Source: Panaeolus papilionaceus (taxonomy: Eukaryota > Basidiomycota > Agaricomycetes > Agaricales). From it: 64,000 nt of DNA. The position numbers were made by a program, and so were the translations under genes. Under the pieces are notes generated by a model, which worked only from the letters and a program-made list of their open reading frames with translations, was not told where the DNA came from and searched no databases. This document shows positions 1 to 12,499 of this stretch, piece by piece. The number at the start of each line of letters is the position of its first letter. Positions within the stretch are counted from its first letter, which is position 1. The stretch is taken from assembly GCA_015501605.1 (NCBI GenBank), contig JADNRZ010000002.1, positions 2,666,001 through 2,730,000 on the forward strand. Direction: 5' to 3'.

Positions 1-335
1 GTAGGACCTCCAGAGATTGAGTAACCGATCCAGCCACATTATAATAAACAGGCTAAGCTCGCTTCCCCACAAAAATCTAAACAGAGTAGATCTAACACTA
101 GGTTGAACACAATAACAGATTGTATGAGGTGGTGGTAGTACGATTGAACAATCTCTCACCCAAAAAAGTCTGTTTGTGACAATTGTGATTCGTGATGTTC
201 GCGACATCACACAACAGGTCCAATACCATCTGTAACAGAAAATCTCCCTTCACCTCGATCTACGATCCAGACAATCCATTAGCATCACCTCTTTCCTTTG
301 ATTTTGACAGTCTCCCCTCAAAATAACAATTCAAC
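1..335. other. Intergenic region upstream of RPB6
   Basis: No coding segment is supported here. The last ~60 nt before the RPB6 start codon are pyrimidine-rich (cacctctttcctttgatttt at 285-304), as is common before fungal start sites. I see no other structure. Confidence 0.5.
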
Positions 336-982
336 ATGTCTGACGACGAATATGGCGCTGGTGGAGGGGATTATGATTACGACGCTGGAGGGTACGTCTT
401 ATCCACCTTTTTCTTACCCTTTTGCTCACATTGTCTTGGTATTTTTCTAGTTTCGGCGAAGAAACTTTTGTAGGCACTTGTATCATCGTTTAATATCATC
501 TCCTTCATTGTATTTTCACAGGACGACAATTTTGACCTGCTGGGCAACGAAAATGGACAAGGAGACCAAGCCGACGAAGGTGGTGCTGAAACTGCTCATG
601 ATCCCGCTAATGGTGCGGATGGCGACCAAGAAATGGGAAACAACGATGCTGCAGCAGCGCCTACGACGATAAACGGAGATCGACAGCCCAATAAAGTTCG
701 AGTCACAACACCGTATCTCACAAAGTACGAACGTGCTCGAATACTGGGAACTAGGGCCTTGCAGATCAGGTTGGTCAACATCTGCATTACGCAGCGCTAT
801 TGCTGACCATGTCGAACTATAGTATGAATGCCCCTGTTTTGGTTCCGCTAGATGGCGAAACGGATGCTCTCCAGATCGCCATTAAGGAGCTTTCCCAGCG
901 AAAAATTCCACTCGTTATCCGAAGATATCTTCCTGATGGTAGTTTTGAGGACTGGAGCGTCTCAGAATTGATTACCGACTGA
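336..982 (+). CDS. RPB6: RNA polymerases I/II/III common subunit Rpb6 (ABC23)
   Basis: Subunit shared by all three nuclear RNA polymerases; it sits at the base of the clamp and helps assembly. The protein starts [19 protein letters not shown], an acidic N-terminal tail typical of the family. It continues through short exons to the conserved core: [20 protein letters not shown], then after an intron ending near 822 [10 protein letters not shown], then [20 protein letters not shown] and the end SVSELITD. Three introns fit: one from 392 (GTACGT) to about 451, a second ending near 521, and a third at about 772-822. The spliced product is about 150 residues, the usual size. The next gene is convergent, about 210 bp away. 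Identification is secure; the tiny second exon is inferred from frame only. Confidence 0.95.
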
Positions 983-1195
983 TTTGCTTTAGTGTTTTTT
1001 TTTTGTGCCTGTTGTCATTGGTTTCACTCTTTCTTTTTATTACCCGTAGTTTATATTCCTGCTTGCGCCATACCACATATCACGGCGCTTAACCAACACA
1101 GAATAATATTCAGTGTGTCACAAATCAATAAAAGTATAATTTACAAATTGAACAATGGACATAACAAAAACATAAAAGCAAAACGACATAATGCA

Positions 1196-2973
1196 CTACG
1201 ACCTCGTGGCAAGCTCGACAACCACTTTCTTTCGGGTTCTTGTTACTATTGCACGCTTGGTTGTAGATCGTGCAGGTTTCATGGTCTTTGTGACAGGTGC
1301 TTTCGGGCGGAGTGGTGACACATCGCCCAATTCTTGCATCGAAATATCCGCCAAGCTGATATTCATGGGGCTGTTTTCGACTTCACGAGACGCCTTTGGT
1401 CGAGAGGGGGTTTTAGGACCAGAACCAAACACATCGTCGGCATCGCGCATAGATAGGTCGTTGACACAAATGCTAATGTCCATCTTAGACAGTTCGACCT
1501 CTTCCTCAGCTTCAGGTGCAGCAACTTTGTTGGTGGCATTTCCAAACAGCAGTTTACCACTACCTTCAGGCAATGTTGACTCCAATAGCTTGGTACCTGA
1601 TCGCTTCTTGGAAGGGCTAGACTCTTTGTCATCGTAATGCGAAGACTTCGCCCGACGTTTGCTGGGTGTCTGAGGTGCGCTCTTGGTAGTGTTGTCGTTG
1701 GGGGGAGGCTCTTGAGGTGTGGGTGGGCGATTTTCCTTTCGTGGTTTCTGTGCTTTCGCCTTGGAAGTCGTAGATTTGATGACCTTGAGGGCACCAGGCG
1801 CAACATTCTCCGTGTCAGCGGCCACAAGAGTTTGCTGAATTTCCCAGTCTGCAGGTCGCATCTTCTTCCAGTCCTCCAAGACCTTGGCTGACCACGCGTC
1901 AGACTCTCCAGAGATATGATAATCGATGACGTCGCTCCATTCCGCACCTGGCGGTGTCTTGTTGACAAAGAGGACTTTGTAGGGTTTCTTCGATGGTGAG
2001 GAGGCGGTTGAGGATGATGGTGAGGAATGAATGGTTTTCGCAAAATCTTTGACGAGCTTCTTTAACCCATGTACTTTCAAGGAAGTGCCCATTATGATCA
2101 ACATATCGGGTTTGCGGTTGATATCGGTGGTGTGAATAGTTCCGATATCGTCTCCTAATGGATGCGTTTCGTCATATAACACAATGGCAGGACGAAGCGA
2201 TCCGACGCGAATAGCCCGGGCAGAACGTGCCATCCTCGCTTCAGCTGTAAACCAAAATAGACATAAGACACGACCCATACGCACAGAAAATGACGAACGC
2301 ACATCGTGATAAACACTCGGGACAGTCAGGCGCAGTGCCTTGCTCAAATTTCTGCAAGTGTTCCTCTGCGCATGGGTACTCGGCGGAACAGGCCACGCAG
2401 CGGACACGATGAATGTCCCCATGCAGCTGAACGTTGCGAACGTCCTTTGTCCGTAGCTTGCTCTTACCCTTGCCCGTCGATTTAGCCTCTTGGCACGAAG
2501 TACTCAGCAGCCCGACTTGCGCCTCAAAACCGTCAATGTTTTGAGTGTAGGAACGGAGAAGCTTCTTCCTCGAGTCAAGTGTTTTGATAAAATGATGAGT
2601 TGGAGTGGGTTGCGCGGCGTCGATAGAGCGTTTCAGCCCAGAGATGAAGGTGTAGAAAACAGCAGTGGAAGTGGCATCACGGAACAGCGAGGCATCGAAA
2701 AGGTCGCGTCCCTTCATAACCACATCGGGATATTTTTCCTTGACCAACGCGTAAAGACCGTCTGAAGAGCGAAAGTCCTGTAGAGGCTGAGTGTCGTCCT
2801 TCCTGTGGTGGAGCGTTTCTCAAACTTACCGGAATCCCACATGAACACGATATTCCTGCACCAGTAACCACAACAATCTTCTTTCCTTTGGCTACAGCAA
2901 GAGATATATCTGTAAGAGTGCGCCTTGTGGAAGGATCGGAGGAGACCGTATTGAGGTCGAGAGTGACGGTCAT
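1196..2973 (-). CDS. HST4: NAD-dependent protein deacetylase, Hst3/Hst4-type sirtuin
   Basis: Sir2-family lysine deacetylase. In fungi the Hst3/Hst4 class removes H3K56 acetylation and protects genome stability. The NAD-binding signature VVVTGAGISCSCGIP lies about 35-50 residues from the start; after an intron ending near 2772 the expected DFRSSDGLY-like segment follows. SYTQNIDG carries the substrate-pocket motif, and LHGDIHRVRC includes the catalytic His. A zinc-binding pair CVAC and CPEC is visible. After an intron (about 2246-2313) come LRPAIVLYDE, MGTSLKVHG and KVLFVNKTPPG. The C-terminal ~200 residues are Lys/Ser/Pro-rich and likely disordered. The start is the first ATG before a continuous Rossmann fold. 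The choice of Hst4 over Hst3 rests on overall resemblance, so the symbol is tentative. Confidence 0.88.
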
Positions 2974-3157
2974 TGTGGTAGGGAGAGAGTTGGCGCCTAC
3001 TTGTTCAATGACTCTCGAAAGTCAACCAAAACAATTCGAACATTATTATACTTTGTTTGTTCTTTGTGTCGCGTCTCAGATTATCACGTGCTACGCGTCT
3101 ATTAATTTACGTATTTGGAGATACATTTACGTGACGACGCGTCAGGCCCCTCATAAA

Positions 3158-4426
3158 CTAGATACCCCTAACTTCACGCTCAGAGGTGGGTGTTCGTTCA
3201 AGATACTTGATTGGACCTGTAGGTGAGCAAGATGATTTGGTTGTCGAATCGACGTTCTTATATGCTCCAAATTGCTCCTAGATGAACAAGGCACATAAGC
3301 ATCCTACGTGCACTTCGAGACCTCGTAAAGTACTCACTGTGCCAAGGACATGGCTAAAGTACCAGACTTCCGACAGAACAGTGCCATTCTGGGCGCATCC
3401 AAAGAATGGAACACTTCCTGTCTGCGATTTAATTGCAGCTTGAAGTTGTGGCAGGGTATATGTCGTCTGATTCGAAGGTACGATTCCCGCTCTGATAGGG
3501 AGTTTAACAGAGGTATACCACCCGTTGGGAATTAAGAACCTACGCAGCTAGCATCTCAAAGGTTGGATACCTGTTAAAGGCTCTGATGACGGCTTCGAAA
3601 AAGTCTACGACCTCTTGATGCTGCTTGTAGCCGGGCCCGTAGCACGCAACATCAAAGGTAGAAGTACATGTTGCATGCTTCGAGAACTGCTCGGCAAGGT
3701 CAGATAATCTGGCGTGCACAATGGGAGGGTATTTATATATACCTCGTGTGCCCAAAACCCAGCATTGGTCTCTCCTTGACTGACCCAATATTTATTCACT
3801 GACATAGATAGGGAATAAGGACCAGAAAGCAATTGACCAGCATCAACGAATATACGTACTAAAATCGAGAAGGTCCCTCCTGCCGAAACTTTCAACAAAC
3901 GTATCGACGCCTGGTCCTGTATATGCTGGAACCACAGTTCCATCCGGAAGAATGGCCGGAGAAGGGAAGGGATCGAACTGTCGCAATAGATCGCAGTATT
4001 GCTCAAACGAACTAATAGGAGGGTTCAATGAGCTCAAAAATTTCGGGTATCAAACACCAGCTGAACGCACCCATCACAATTGTCCGGCCATAGGCCGTGA
4101 ATGGTCCAGCTATTTCTGGGTAGTAATTGTCCTTTATCTTCCAACCCGGTGTAGGTATCCCAGAATTGTGTCTGCAATACCAGTCCTCCAGGAGTCGGAG
4201 AGCAGCAAGTGTTCTGGATTGCTGTCGTATTCTCACACGAATAGAATGAGGCTTGATTAATGCATGCGGCTAACCTAGGGAATGTGTCGGGTATTAAGGG
4301 ACCATGAGGATGAGGAGGCGGTGGAGGCGGTGGATGCGGAGGGGGCGGTCGAACTAATGAACTAGCTTGTGCGGCTGCAATGGATGAGAGCACAGCAGAT
4401 ATTGAGATTGGAAATAAGTTTCGCAT
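3158..4426 (-). CDS. Secreted ribonuclease T2 family enzyme
   Basis: Acid endoribonuclease that cleaves RNA through a 2',3'-cyclic phosphate, secreted or vacuolar. A signal peptide (MRNLFPISISAVLSSIAAAQ) is followed by an unusual Pro/His-rich stretch, RPPPPHPPPPPPPHPHGP. The first catalytic block is SWTIHGLWPDNCDG. The second is split by an intron: FWAHE joins FSKHATC, so the usual HEWxKHGTC reads HEFSKHATC, keeping the His, Glu, Lys and His. Downstream exons, which are too short to stand out as open frames, give GIVPSNQTTYTLPQLQAAI, then VPFFGCAQNGTVLSEVWYFS, then EQFGAYKNVDSTT, ending at a TAG at 3158-3160. Paired cysteines fit the disulfide pattern of the family. The exon chain is inferred by frame. 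Confidence 0.9.
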
Positions 4427-4716
4427 TGTCAATGCCACTTGAGCGAGTTGAACGTATAGAACGAGGCGTGAAACACACCAATTTATATGCAACTATCTGA
4501 GCTGTCGCGCCTGGGTATTCAGATGATCGAACCATGTGCAACGCGCCAACTTCCATACGTCTCAAGAGCTTCCATAAGCACAAAAGCTAGCTGTTGGAGT
4601 ATAAATAGAACAAACGTGCAGGTATATCATCGCCAAAGGCGACATAACTTAATCTATGCGACGTGGTGGTACAGCGAGCAGATAATTATAAGCGAAACCG
4701 TGTACGAGAAATGCCC

Positions 4717-6798
4717 TTAAACGTCTGCCCAGCCTCCTTCGTCGAGCTTGTATGAAGCTTCGCTCTCTGGCTTCTCAGGACTATCCACCAGTTTGGCTAC
4801 TCGCTCTTCTGCGCGCCCTGTTATGAAACCAAATTCAAGTTCAACCTATGTATATCGACGGATCTCCCTTCGTACCTTTGCGTAAAAATAGCCTTGTGGC
4901 AGAGGCATGTGACAAAATATGACCTCCGATAGGTTTCAATGCGCCTCCCGCAACAAAAGTCATTGTCGCACCGGGGTCCGCTAAAGTCGGTAGGAATGGT
5001 CAAATCAAGATTAGTTCGCCAGGTGAAGAAAAGACAGACATTGCACTTGGTTTGTAAGTAGTATTGCGATCTGCAGAAAAACTGTGAGCCAACTGCAGTG
5101 GCCATCATCATGAAACCAATACTGACATTATATTCCTCAGAGAGTTTCGTCAATTTCGACAACATCTATAGTATGTCAAGCGGCAATCCAATATGGTAGC
5201 AGAATTTATACCTGTGCAAGCTAATCAAAGGGGATGAGTGCCGCTTCTGTAACTGGGAGACTCTGAAAAGCTTGCCTTTTGCTGGCGCTCACTTAATTCT
5301 CCTCTGCCGGAGTAATCAACTCGGAAAAGGGCCATAATACTATCGACGATCTCCAACCGAAGTGGCAGTTGAGGACGAAAATACCAAAGTATATATATAC
5401 GAAAGCCCTTACCAATAAACGGAAGTCTTTATCCTCGGCGAAGCGCAGAGAACATTCATTGATGAGTTCCATCTGCGGCACGAAATGAAACAGCGGCCAA
5501 TGACAATCATTATTGTCGCTCACTTGGTGCTCGCTGTTGAAAGCTCGTGCTGCACAAGATGTGTGAGAGGGCCAGCGACGGCGACAACAAAGGAATATCG
5601 GACCGTAAAGTATGTTTTCCAAGGCCATATTCCCATCGACACCAAATCTCTCGGCAATAGAACGAACACGGTCAGGGCGAAAGGTCCCTTGGATTTTAAT
5701 GACAGGTAAATGAATAGTTCGTCATAGTAAGTGCCCCCCAGGATCACCTACCTTCTGTATCAATGTATGCAACCTATTGAAACGATATGTAAACATGAGT
5801 ACTCTGATACAAAGGGAAATACGACACACTTTGCCAGCAGCTCCGCCATATTCAGGAGGAAGCTGAGCAACAACGCTCATTGTATGCGCGAGCTGAGTTT
5901 TTCCTGTACGAAATTCACCATAAACTTTGTGACATCTCAAGGTCAGTGTTTTTTTCCACAAGTCGGCGGTCATAATGTCTTTTGCACTCCATACCCTCAG
6001 AGATGGATTGCGACATCAACCCCCCTAGAGAACTGTACGTGAGTGATTGTATCCCTGACACGAACATGGGAACATCTAGGTTCTTACCGCCCAAGATACC
6101 ATCGACGGCTTTGCTTCCAGTGCTGATGGTGATTACACGCTTACGTTTATCTTGAATTTCGACGCCAGTGGCAAAGGAGGAGCCCTTTCTGATTGTGAGA
6201 TGTGATCATAGCGACGAGGGAGCGGGGATCAGAAACTCACAAGAATTTTGGTTGCAGCCTCCTGAAACAGGGTCAGTTTGGAGTCCAATGGATGATTAAC
6301 CAATAAAGAACCTTTATCTTCTCTACTTTGGCTTCTGACATTCCCTACAACAGGGTTAGTAAATCCCATGCGGAGTGAATATATGCGCTATATCTTTGCC
6401 TTAATTTTGAGCATCTGACGACGAGTCGTCATGTTGACTCCTGAAACGGTGTGAATGGCGGCGGCCTATATATGGTCCATGAATCTCGACATCCGAAAGT
6501 GGAGAACCTGCGACTCCGTAAAGGGTACCTTCAGCTTTAATATGTCCTGGACGTTAATGCCCTGGATCACTGACTGTAAGTGGCAAGCTTTGTAAAAGAA
6601 ATAGTTCGTCATCGAGTACGTACATGCTGTTGGAGTTCGTCAACTGTGTCAAAGTAAGGCGTCTAATGTACATGAGTGCGTGTTCAATCAGTGAGGCTTG
6701 TGTATGCATGCCCTCACCTCATCCTCGTCTGGAGGGGCTGGACTAGCGGCGCGGGATTCTACAGCAGAAGCCACGGATGGAGCACGACGAGGAGGCAT
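4717..6798 (-). CDS. DMC1: Meiotic recombinase Dmc1
   Basis: RecA/Rad51-family strand-exchange ATPase that acts in meiotic recombination between homologues. The protein starts [20 protein letters not shown]. The N-terminal helix-hairpin-helix domain reads [14 protein letters not shown], then [20 protein letters not shown], a Dmc1-type sequence. Walker A is GEFRTGKTQ, reached after [14 protein letters not shown] once a short exon is spliced at about 5978-6010. [19 protein letters not shown] and the L2-region segment [20 protein letters not shown] follow. The C-terminus DEGGWADV ends at TAA 4717-4719. There are at least ten introns. I prefer Dmc1 to Rad51 because of the MTTRR and [12 protein letters not shown] segments. 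It would be expressed in basidia if conventional. Confidence 0.93.
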
Positions 6799-7055
6799 AA
6801 CAACGAGAATACACCGAATGGGTAGATGAAGCAGGAATGAGATAGAGAGGCTGAAAGACACCAGATTTTATAGGAAGCTCGGCTGTCCAAGTTGATCAAC
6901 CAAACAACTGTCAATGGCAAAGCAATGTCCGCATACATTCACCACTGTAAACTATAGAATACAAAGCTAGAATTTCACAAATAACATGAAAATCTGAAAG
7001 GGAGAAGGAAAATTAAGAAAATGTAAGGAGAAAAAAAGAAAAAAAGTATCAATAC

Positions 7056-8455
7056 CTAATCCGCATCGACAACCATACCACCTCTTCCACGACGTATTCT
7101 GTCCTCCAAACCTCCTGTTCCTCCAAAGACACGTTTCGATTCTTGACTCAAGAAACTTGACATGCCTTTAGATTTGGCTCTTTCCCTTTCGTCGACCTCA
7201 GCTTCGGCCCTTTCCTTCTCCAACAAAGCAGCAAGTCGCTCGCGGCGCTCTTCGGACATCGAAGTTGCGTTTGACGTCATTGCCGCAAGGCGGGCAGCCC
7301 GGTCATCTTGGTTATTGCTGTTGTTGGATGGTGCTTGTGAAGGTCCAGCGAGTTCTGAATGCTCGGTGCGGGGCCGTTTAGGAGGAGGACTTCGACGCTC
7401 GGTGCGGTACCCTGGGCTGCGTGAGCGTTTGCGATCGTAATGTCGAGGAGATGGGCTGTTGCCTCGGCGAGGTTCCTCATGACGACGGTCATTATAACGA
7501 GTCGACTCATAATCTCGGGAGCGATCCTGTGAATGATCGCGCTGAGACCTTCTTGGACTGCGACTTCGTGAGCGTCGTCTGTGGGATTCTGGGCTCTCTC
7601 GTCGACTATAGCGTCGGCTGTCATCGTTGTACCTTCGGGACGGTTCAGGTGATCTAGAACGAGACCCTGATGAACGATAACGAGGACTTCTGCGAGAAAA
7701 TGAACGGTCTGCTTCGCCTTCATCAAAACCACGACTGCGAGACCTTGATCTCGAGTCCCTGTGCCGCCTTTTTTCTTTCCTCGCGCGTTTTCGTTCCTCC
7801 TTCTCTCGCTTTCGCTCCTTTTTATCCTTCTTTGGTTTAACACCCAACTTTTCCTGCATCTGGGATAAACGAAGCGGGTTTGATAATAGTGCTTGATACG
7901 CTGCTTGTTCCTGCTGCTTAATGGCTAACAGAGGATCCTCACGAATTTTGGCGGCCATATCTCTGGCGTTGTTTGCGTTTTGTACCGCGATAAAGTTCTT
8001 ATGTGCAGCGCCGAGCTGAAGTCATACGAGTCAGTACATACTTCTGAAAGAATATAGCATCAAACGACGTACCTTCTCGTTATCGTCTGCAGTAAGCACT
8101 TTATCTACTCTTTTCTTTCCTAGCAGATAATCTTCCAGATCGTTGGCGTTTTGGGTGCTTCCCGTCGCTGGGGTTGCGTACATCCACTCCAACTTCTCTG
8201 TTCTCTTTTTACCGGTCTGCTCTTCCTGAAGCCTTTGAAGTTCCTGTAGCTGACGCTCTTCCTCCTTCTCTTTGCGGAGCTGGTCGAGCTTCTTCTTTTC
8301 TTCAAGCTGAAATTGTTTGTGGTCAGCAAAGCGGTGATTAACAAGTAAATGGACGAAATACTTACAGCCTTCTTTTCCTCCAACCACACCCGCTCCTGAT
8401 TCTTCAGGAGCAGGGGGTGCCAGCTCTTTTTCATGTTCAAATCTCCACCACCCAT
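7056..8455 (-). CDS. CWC25: Pre-mRNA-splicing factor Cwc25
   Basis: Step-one spliceosome factor that joins after Prp2 remodelling and promotes branching. The diagnostic N-terminus [14 protein letters not shown] is followed by [12 protein letters not shown], a Lys/Glu-rich helix, and the conserved segment [27 protein letters not shown] comes next. After an intron (about 8016-8070) the sequence reads [11 protein letters not shown] and then [20 protein letters not shown]. The last ~190 residues form an Arg/Ser-rich tail (SRSRSRSRG and many RS and RR repeats) that is longer than in yeast. Two introns are inferred. The gene is divergent from the 8.67-kb membrane-protein gene across 215 bp. Confidence 0.95.
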
Positions 8456-8670
8456 TTTGCTGTAAGGAGTAGAGTGTAACTGTGATGATTTTGAAGATGA
8501 ATACGCTCTCGGTGATGGAGCGAAGGAGAGGAGTGTTGAAGTGGCTGTGCTGTGACAATGACTTTATTGCTTATAGCTGTTTGGCCAATCCTGAATCCTT
8601 TCTCATTTCATTCAGCACTGTTACAGCAGGGTCTTGTATATGACTGACTGACTGCTGTTACCTCTTTTCC
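8456..8670. promoter_or_regulatory. Short divergent promoter, CWC25 / 8.7-kb gene
   Basis: The 215 bp between two divergent start codons must hold both promoters. It contains a tgactgactgactg repeat at 8641-8654, just before the plus-strand start. No TATA box is evident. That the region serves both genes is inferred from the layout. Confidence 0.45.
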
Positions 8671-9661
8671 ATGTCTTACTCTGTAGCACCAAACAGGGAT
8701 CTTGAAGCTGGCGAAGACTTGGATTCTTATGGTCGAAATACATCCAGCTTGAACAATGGGCAGCCTGTGTCAGTTTACAATTCGTCATCGTTGTCCACAT
8801 CCATTCCTCTAACAGGAGATCGTCAAACAGGGCTACTCGTTCAATATATACCCTCACTCGAGCAGAGATTACTCGTGGAGTTGCCAACCGTTTTGTTCAC
8901 TCGAGAACATATATCTTCCTATACCTTGGAATGGCCACGCTATCTGTTGCCACTGTGGCATTAAGTCTAACAGATGGATGCCCAGGTGTCGCATTTTATG
9001 TTTTGGAAGTCATCATTAATACTTCTATGATTCTGGAAGTTGGCATTCGATTTGTGGCTTTGGGGAAGGTATGATGCATCCTCTCTCCCCTGACGAAATA
9101 TTTCATGAAAGTTGACTTGAATGTCCTTTACAGCAATTTTGGAAATCGCCATTCAACATCATCGATTTGGCACTTACACTGTTTTGTGCTATAACACTAC
9201 TTGTGTTAGTGTTTGCACAATGTGGAGCTGGCAGCAAGGAAGAGGAGCTGTTTGACACGCTACTTCTGGTTGCACGTAACGTGCTTCAATTTGGCCGATT
9301 GGCTTCGGTTATGCGACAGTATGTTGATTTGATTGGGCCGTTGAATTGTGTTAGAACTGACACGTAATTGTTTTTTTTTTTGTGTTATTTTAGGTCTGGA
9401 CAATCGATATTCTCTCGACCTAAACCGATTGATATTAGTACTGCTCGTCGAGCAGGATTTATGGACTTGGAGTATGATAGTGAAGAGGAAGATGGAGAGT
9501 TACATCGACCGTTGGTGCGAAACTCGGTTTTGTTTGAAGCACAAGAAGATAATAATCATAATAACCGACGACCGGTGGACGGAGCATCTAGTAACATGCC
9601 CAAAGTTGCACAGGGTATTCGAGACCGAGACACGGATGATTTATGGGCAGAACTAGGATAG
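8671..9661 (+). CDS. Small four-helix, voltage-sensor-like (Ion_trans type) membrane protein
   Basis: A protein of about 260-270 residues with four predicted helices and no pore domain. A polar N-terminus (MSYSVAPNRDLEAG) leads to ITRGVANRFVHSR, which resembles the start of a voltage-sensor domain. Helix 1 is TYIFLYLGMATLSVATVALS. Helix 2 (FYVLEVIINTSMILEVGIRF) carries two acidic residues and an Arg. Helix 3 is NIIDLALTLFCAITLLVLV with an Asp. Helix 4 has widely spaced Arg (VARNVLQFGRLASVMRQ). The tail is acidic and polar. Introns: 8769-8815 (47 nt, inferred because it restores frame), 9069-9133 and 9319-9393. The fold call comes from pattern only; the precise family and the ion, if any, are unknown. 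Confidence 0.75.
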
Positions 9662-9934
9662 GATGATAATAATAATTTTTTTTGGGATGAAAATCTCTTG
9701 AATATTGTGAGAAGTGGATACAGTTGTCTTGATCATAGTAAACGCGGAATAGTCAAATGGCGTGGGTGCCAAGCAACAACAGCTTCCGTTGTCAGTCAAT
9801 GTATTTTCTCTTTCTCTCTTGAACTTACCCTTCACTCCAAATCATACAAACTGATACCATGTTCATTCTTTAAGTCGATCCTCCACAACTCCATCTCCTG
9901 TAATTTTTTTTTCCTTTTGTATTTTATTTCCATT

Positions 9935-12499
9935 ATGCCAGCAGCTGCAATGGTCGACCAACAAACTTCTAGAAATTGGTGGTCAAGTCTGGCAAAGTCT
10001 CCGTCGACAAAGGATGTTCATGATCCATATGGTCCAGAAAAACTAGAGGCTCGCAGTAGGAAATGGTCACATTCAACTACAAAATCATCTCCCTTTGGTT
10101 CTTTGGCCTCTGCGATTGGTCTTAAATCAAAAAAGCACCAGCAACATCACCCATCTCCAGCCATTCATCAACCAGTCCCTCCTTTGGATTCCGTTCCCTC
10201 AAATCCAGTATCTCCAAGTTCAACAGGTCGTCCAGCATCTAAAGCCGCTTCTTCAACTCGTTCAAGAGTAGATTCAATAGAGCCGAAGACTCCGGTCGAT
10301 TTTCAAAGGGAGAGACGTCATTCGTTGTTGACCCTTTCCGACACAGATCCCTTTGCTGGTCGTCCAATCGTGGCTGTCCCAGTTCCTCATATTCCAAACG
10401 ACCCTAATCGTCTATCCGCCTATTCGAATACTTCAATTACCGACATTACTCAGAAGAAGACAGAACCTCCAATATTCAACCGTGTATCATACGCTTCCTC
10501 CTCATCACAATCTAACAACCATGCCGTCGATACCCTACCAAGCAGTCCTGTTAGTCCTTTACCTGAATCAAAGAGATTGCATTCCAAGTAAGCTGCCTCG
10601 CATCTCTTCATCATTTTTCAGTCTGACATCCTCTTTAGACGTTCTGCAGCAAGTCTCCAGGCCCGCCGTACGAATGCCACTACGGACGTCTTATCACGTC
10701 AAAGTTCGGTAACAACATCATTCTTAGGATCAGTTACTCGTTCTCCATCTAAAGCTAGACCAAACACGGCTGAAAGTAGCCTTCGTCGACCAGGTATGCG
10801 TGCTAGAGGTATGACCGACGGTGCCGTCCAGCAGAGGGCAGGATTTTTTGTCGACACCGGGCTCGGTATGCGATCAGACAAACCGGTCCCAAAGTCCCTA
10901 TCGGCAGCGAGTAGTCCTGTCATCCCAGATCCTCCAACTGTTTCAGCATTCGCACCGTCTCCGCGGGTGATCGTCCGACAAGCCTCTGTTTCTCACCTCC
11001 AGAGTCCTCCCACTGCGCCTCCCACGCATAGTCTGCCAGCCACACCTCTTCATGCGCCGGAAGCCCCGTTTACGCACAAGCGAATCGGACTTGTGCCCAA
11101 GGCGCAAACCGCATCATCTTCCCGCTTATCATTCGCTTCTTCCATATCCCTTGCTAGCGATATGTTCTGCCCTCCTTCAACGTTCCCTCGGGACATAGAC
11201 AAGAGGTTTTCTGGTCGTAGTATTTTATCACACCAAACTGCAGACATAGTGGACCCAGAACTATCTGCTTTGCCCCCTCGGGACCCAAAGAGTGCACCTG
11301 GATCTCCGCGTCCGTTGAAGAAGGTCAGCTCTCATCAGACCCTGAGAAGAGGCCACACGTCCCCTTCGCCTACGGTGATCCCCAAACCATCTCAACCTCC
11401 GAATGACCGAGTGTTTCGCAAACAACGCAGTTTTCACCGTGTTCCTATACCTCCACTCCCTTTACCTTATTTCTCCACAAACTCAACAGCATTCCCTTCA
11501 TTGGGCGATCATGGCCCAACATCCCCCGAACAGAAGAGAGGGAGCAGTCACAGCTCAATAGGCCGGAAAAGATTATTTTCCAACTCGAGTCATAACCGAC
11601 CATCGACTTCTCAGGCCATTCCTTCTTCCGAAGATGATAAGCAGTCTGTTTTCAGCCTACGGTCGGACTACGACACATCCTCCACGCCCTACAAGCCATG
11701 GGCAACTACTACGAACCACACATATGCTAACTCATCATTCTGGGATGAGGGAGCTCCAGATATCACACCAGGAAGTCCCACTCATTCGAACATCGATTAT
11801 ACCCCTCAAGCAATTTTGTCACCTGCTGATTTGGCCAAGCTTGAAGCCAGTGTTGAAGCACGATCAACTCGATCACGGGGATTTTCCCTCTTGTCGGCCT
11901 CGACAGCAATGTCAGATTTGGACCTGGAACCTCAGTTTAGCCCAATAGGCCTTTCGCCTCCCCCTCCACCATCTTCGCGACCCTCAACAGCTATTCAGGG
12001 TTTGTCCTGGTCATCTTCACAGTCCAGTGACCACTACCATTCCCGCAGTCCCCACATTCCGGAAAGCTTATTTTCCTTGGACTCCACCACACCACAGTCG
12101 AGTACCAATCACGACGAAGGACAAACAACAGTGCCAGCTAGACAGCCTTCTTCTACAAGCACACCCAACGTTTCACCCCGCATTTCGCCACCAACATTTG
12201 TTACAAGTCTACCGCCACCTCCTAGACATCGTCAGCGGAGTGCCCTGGCATCACCATCAGAGAAGCCCCCTATTCAAGTCCCATCAAGGGCCCCTTCTGT
12301 TCGAAGAACACCCTCGACACGACCAAAACCCAGTATGGAAAAAAGCCTGCTTCGTCGCTCAATTATGCGAAAACCTTCCTTTTTGGAGGTTGATGATGAC
12401 ACGGATCCTGAGAGTGATTCCGACTTCATTGCCGAGCGCACAAGCAGCTTCTTGGACATGGCCCGAGAATCGTTTGACACAGCGCGTGATGGCGTATGA
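9935..12499 (+). CDS. Large disordered Ser/Pro-rich protein, function unknown
   Basis: I do not recognise this protein. It has about 840 residues in two exons, joined across an intron at 10588-10638 (51 nt) that merges HSK with RSAASLQARR in frame. Nearly the whole length is low complexity and rich in Ser, Pro, Thr and Arg, with many short SP and TP sites (SPSSTGRP, SPSPTVIPKP) that look like phosphorylation targets. The least biased part is the C-terminus: SLLRRSIMRKPSF, then an acidic stretch and SSFLDMARESFDTARDGV, which could be a short binding helix. The ATG at 9935 (MPAAAMVDQQ) is chosen over an in-frame ATG at 9698 because the stretch between is AT-rich and looks like leader. Confidence 0.7.

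Noticed and set aside
1191..1637. Plus-strand open frame over the sirtuin
   Set aside because: Antisense shadow of the sirtuin C-terminal tail; no family resemblance.
4717..6798. Rad51 instead of Dmc1
   Set aside because: The MTTRR and [12 protein letters not shown] segments and the [12 protein letters not shown] stretch fit Dmc1 better.
7162..7440. Plus-strand open frame over CWC25
   Set aside because: Shadow of the RS-rich tail; the low-complexity codons create open frames on both strands.
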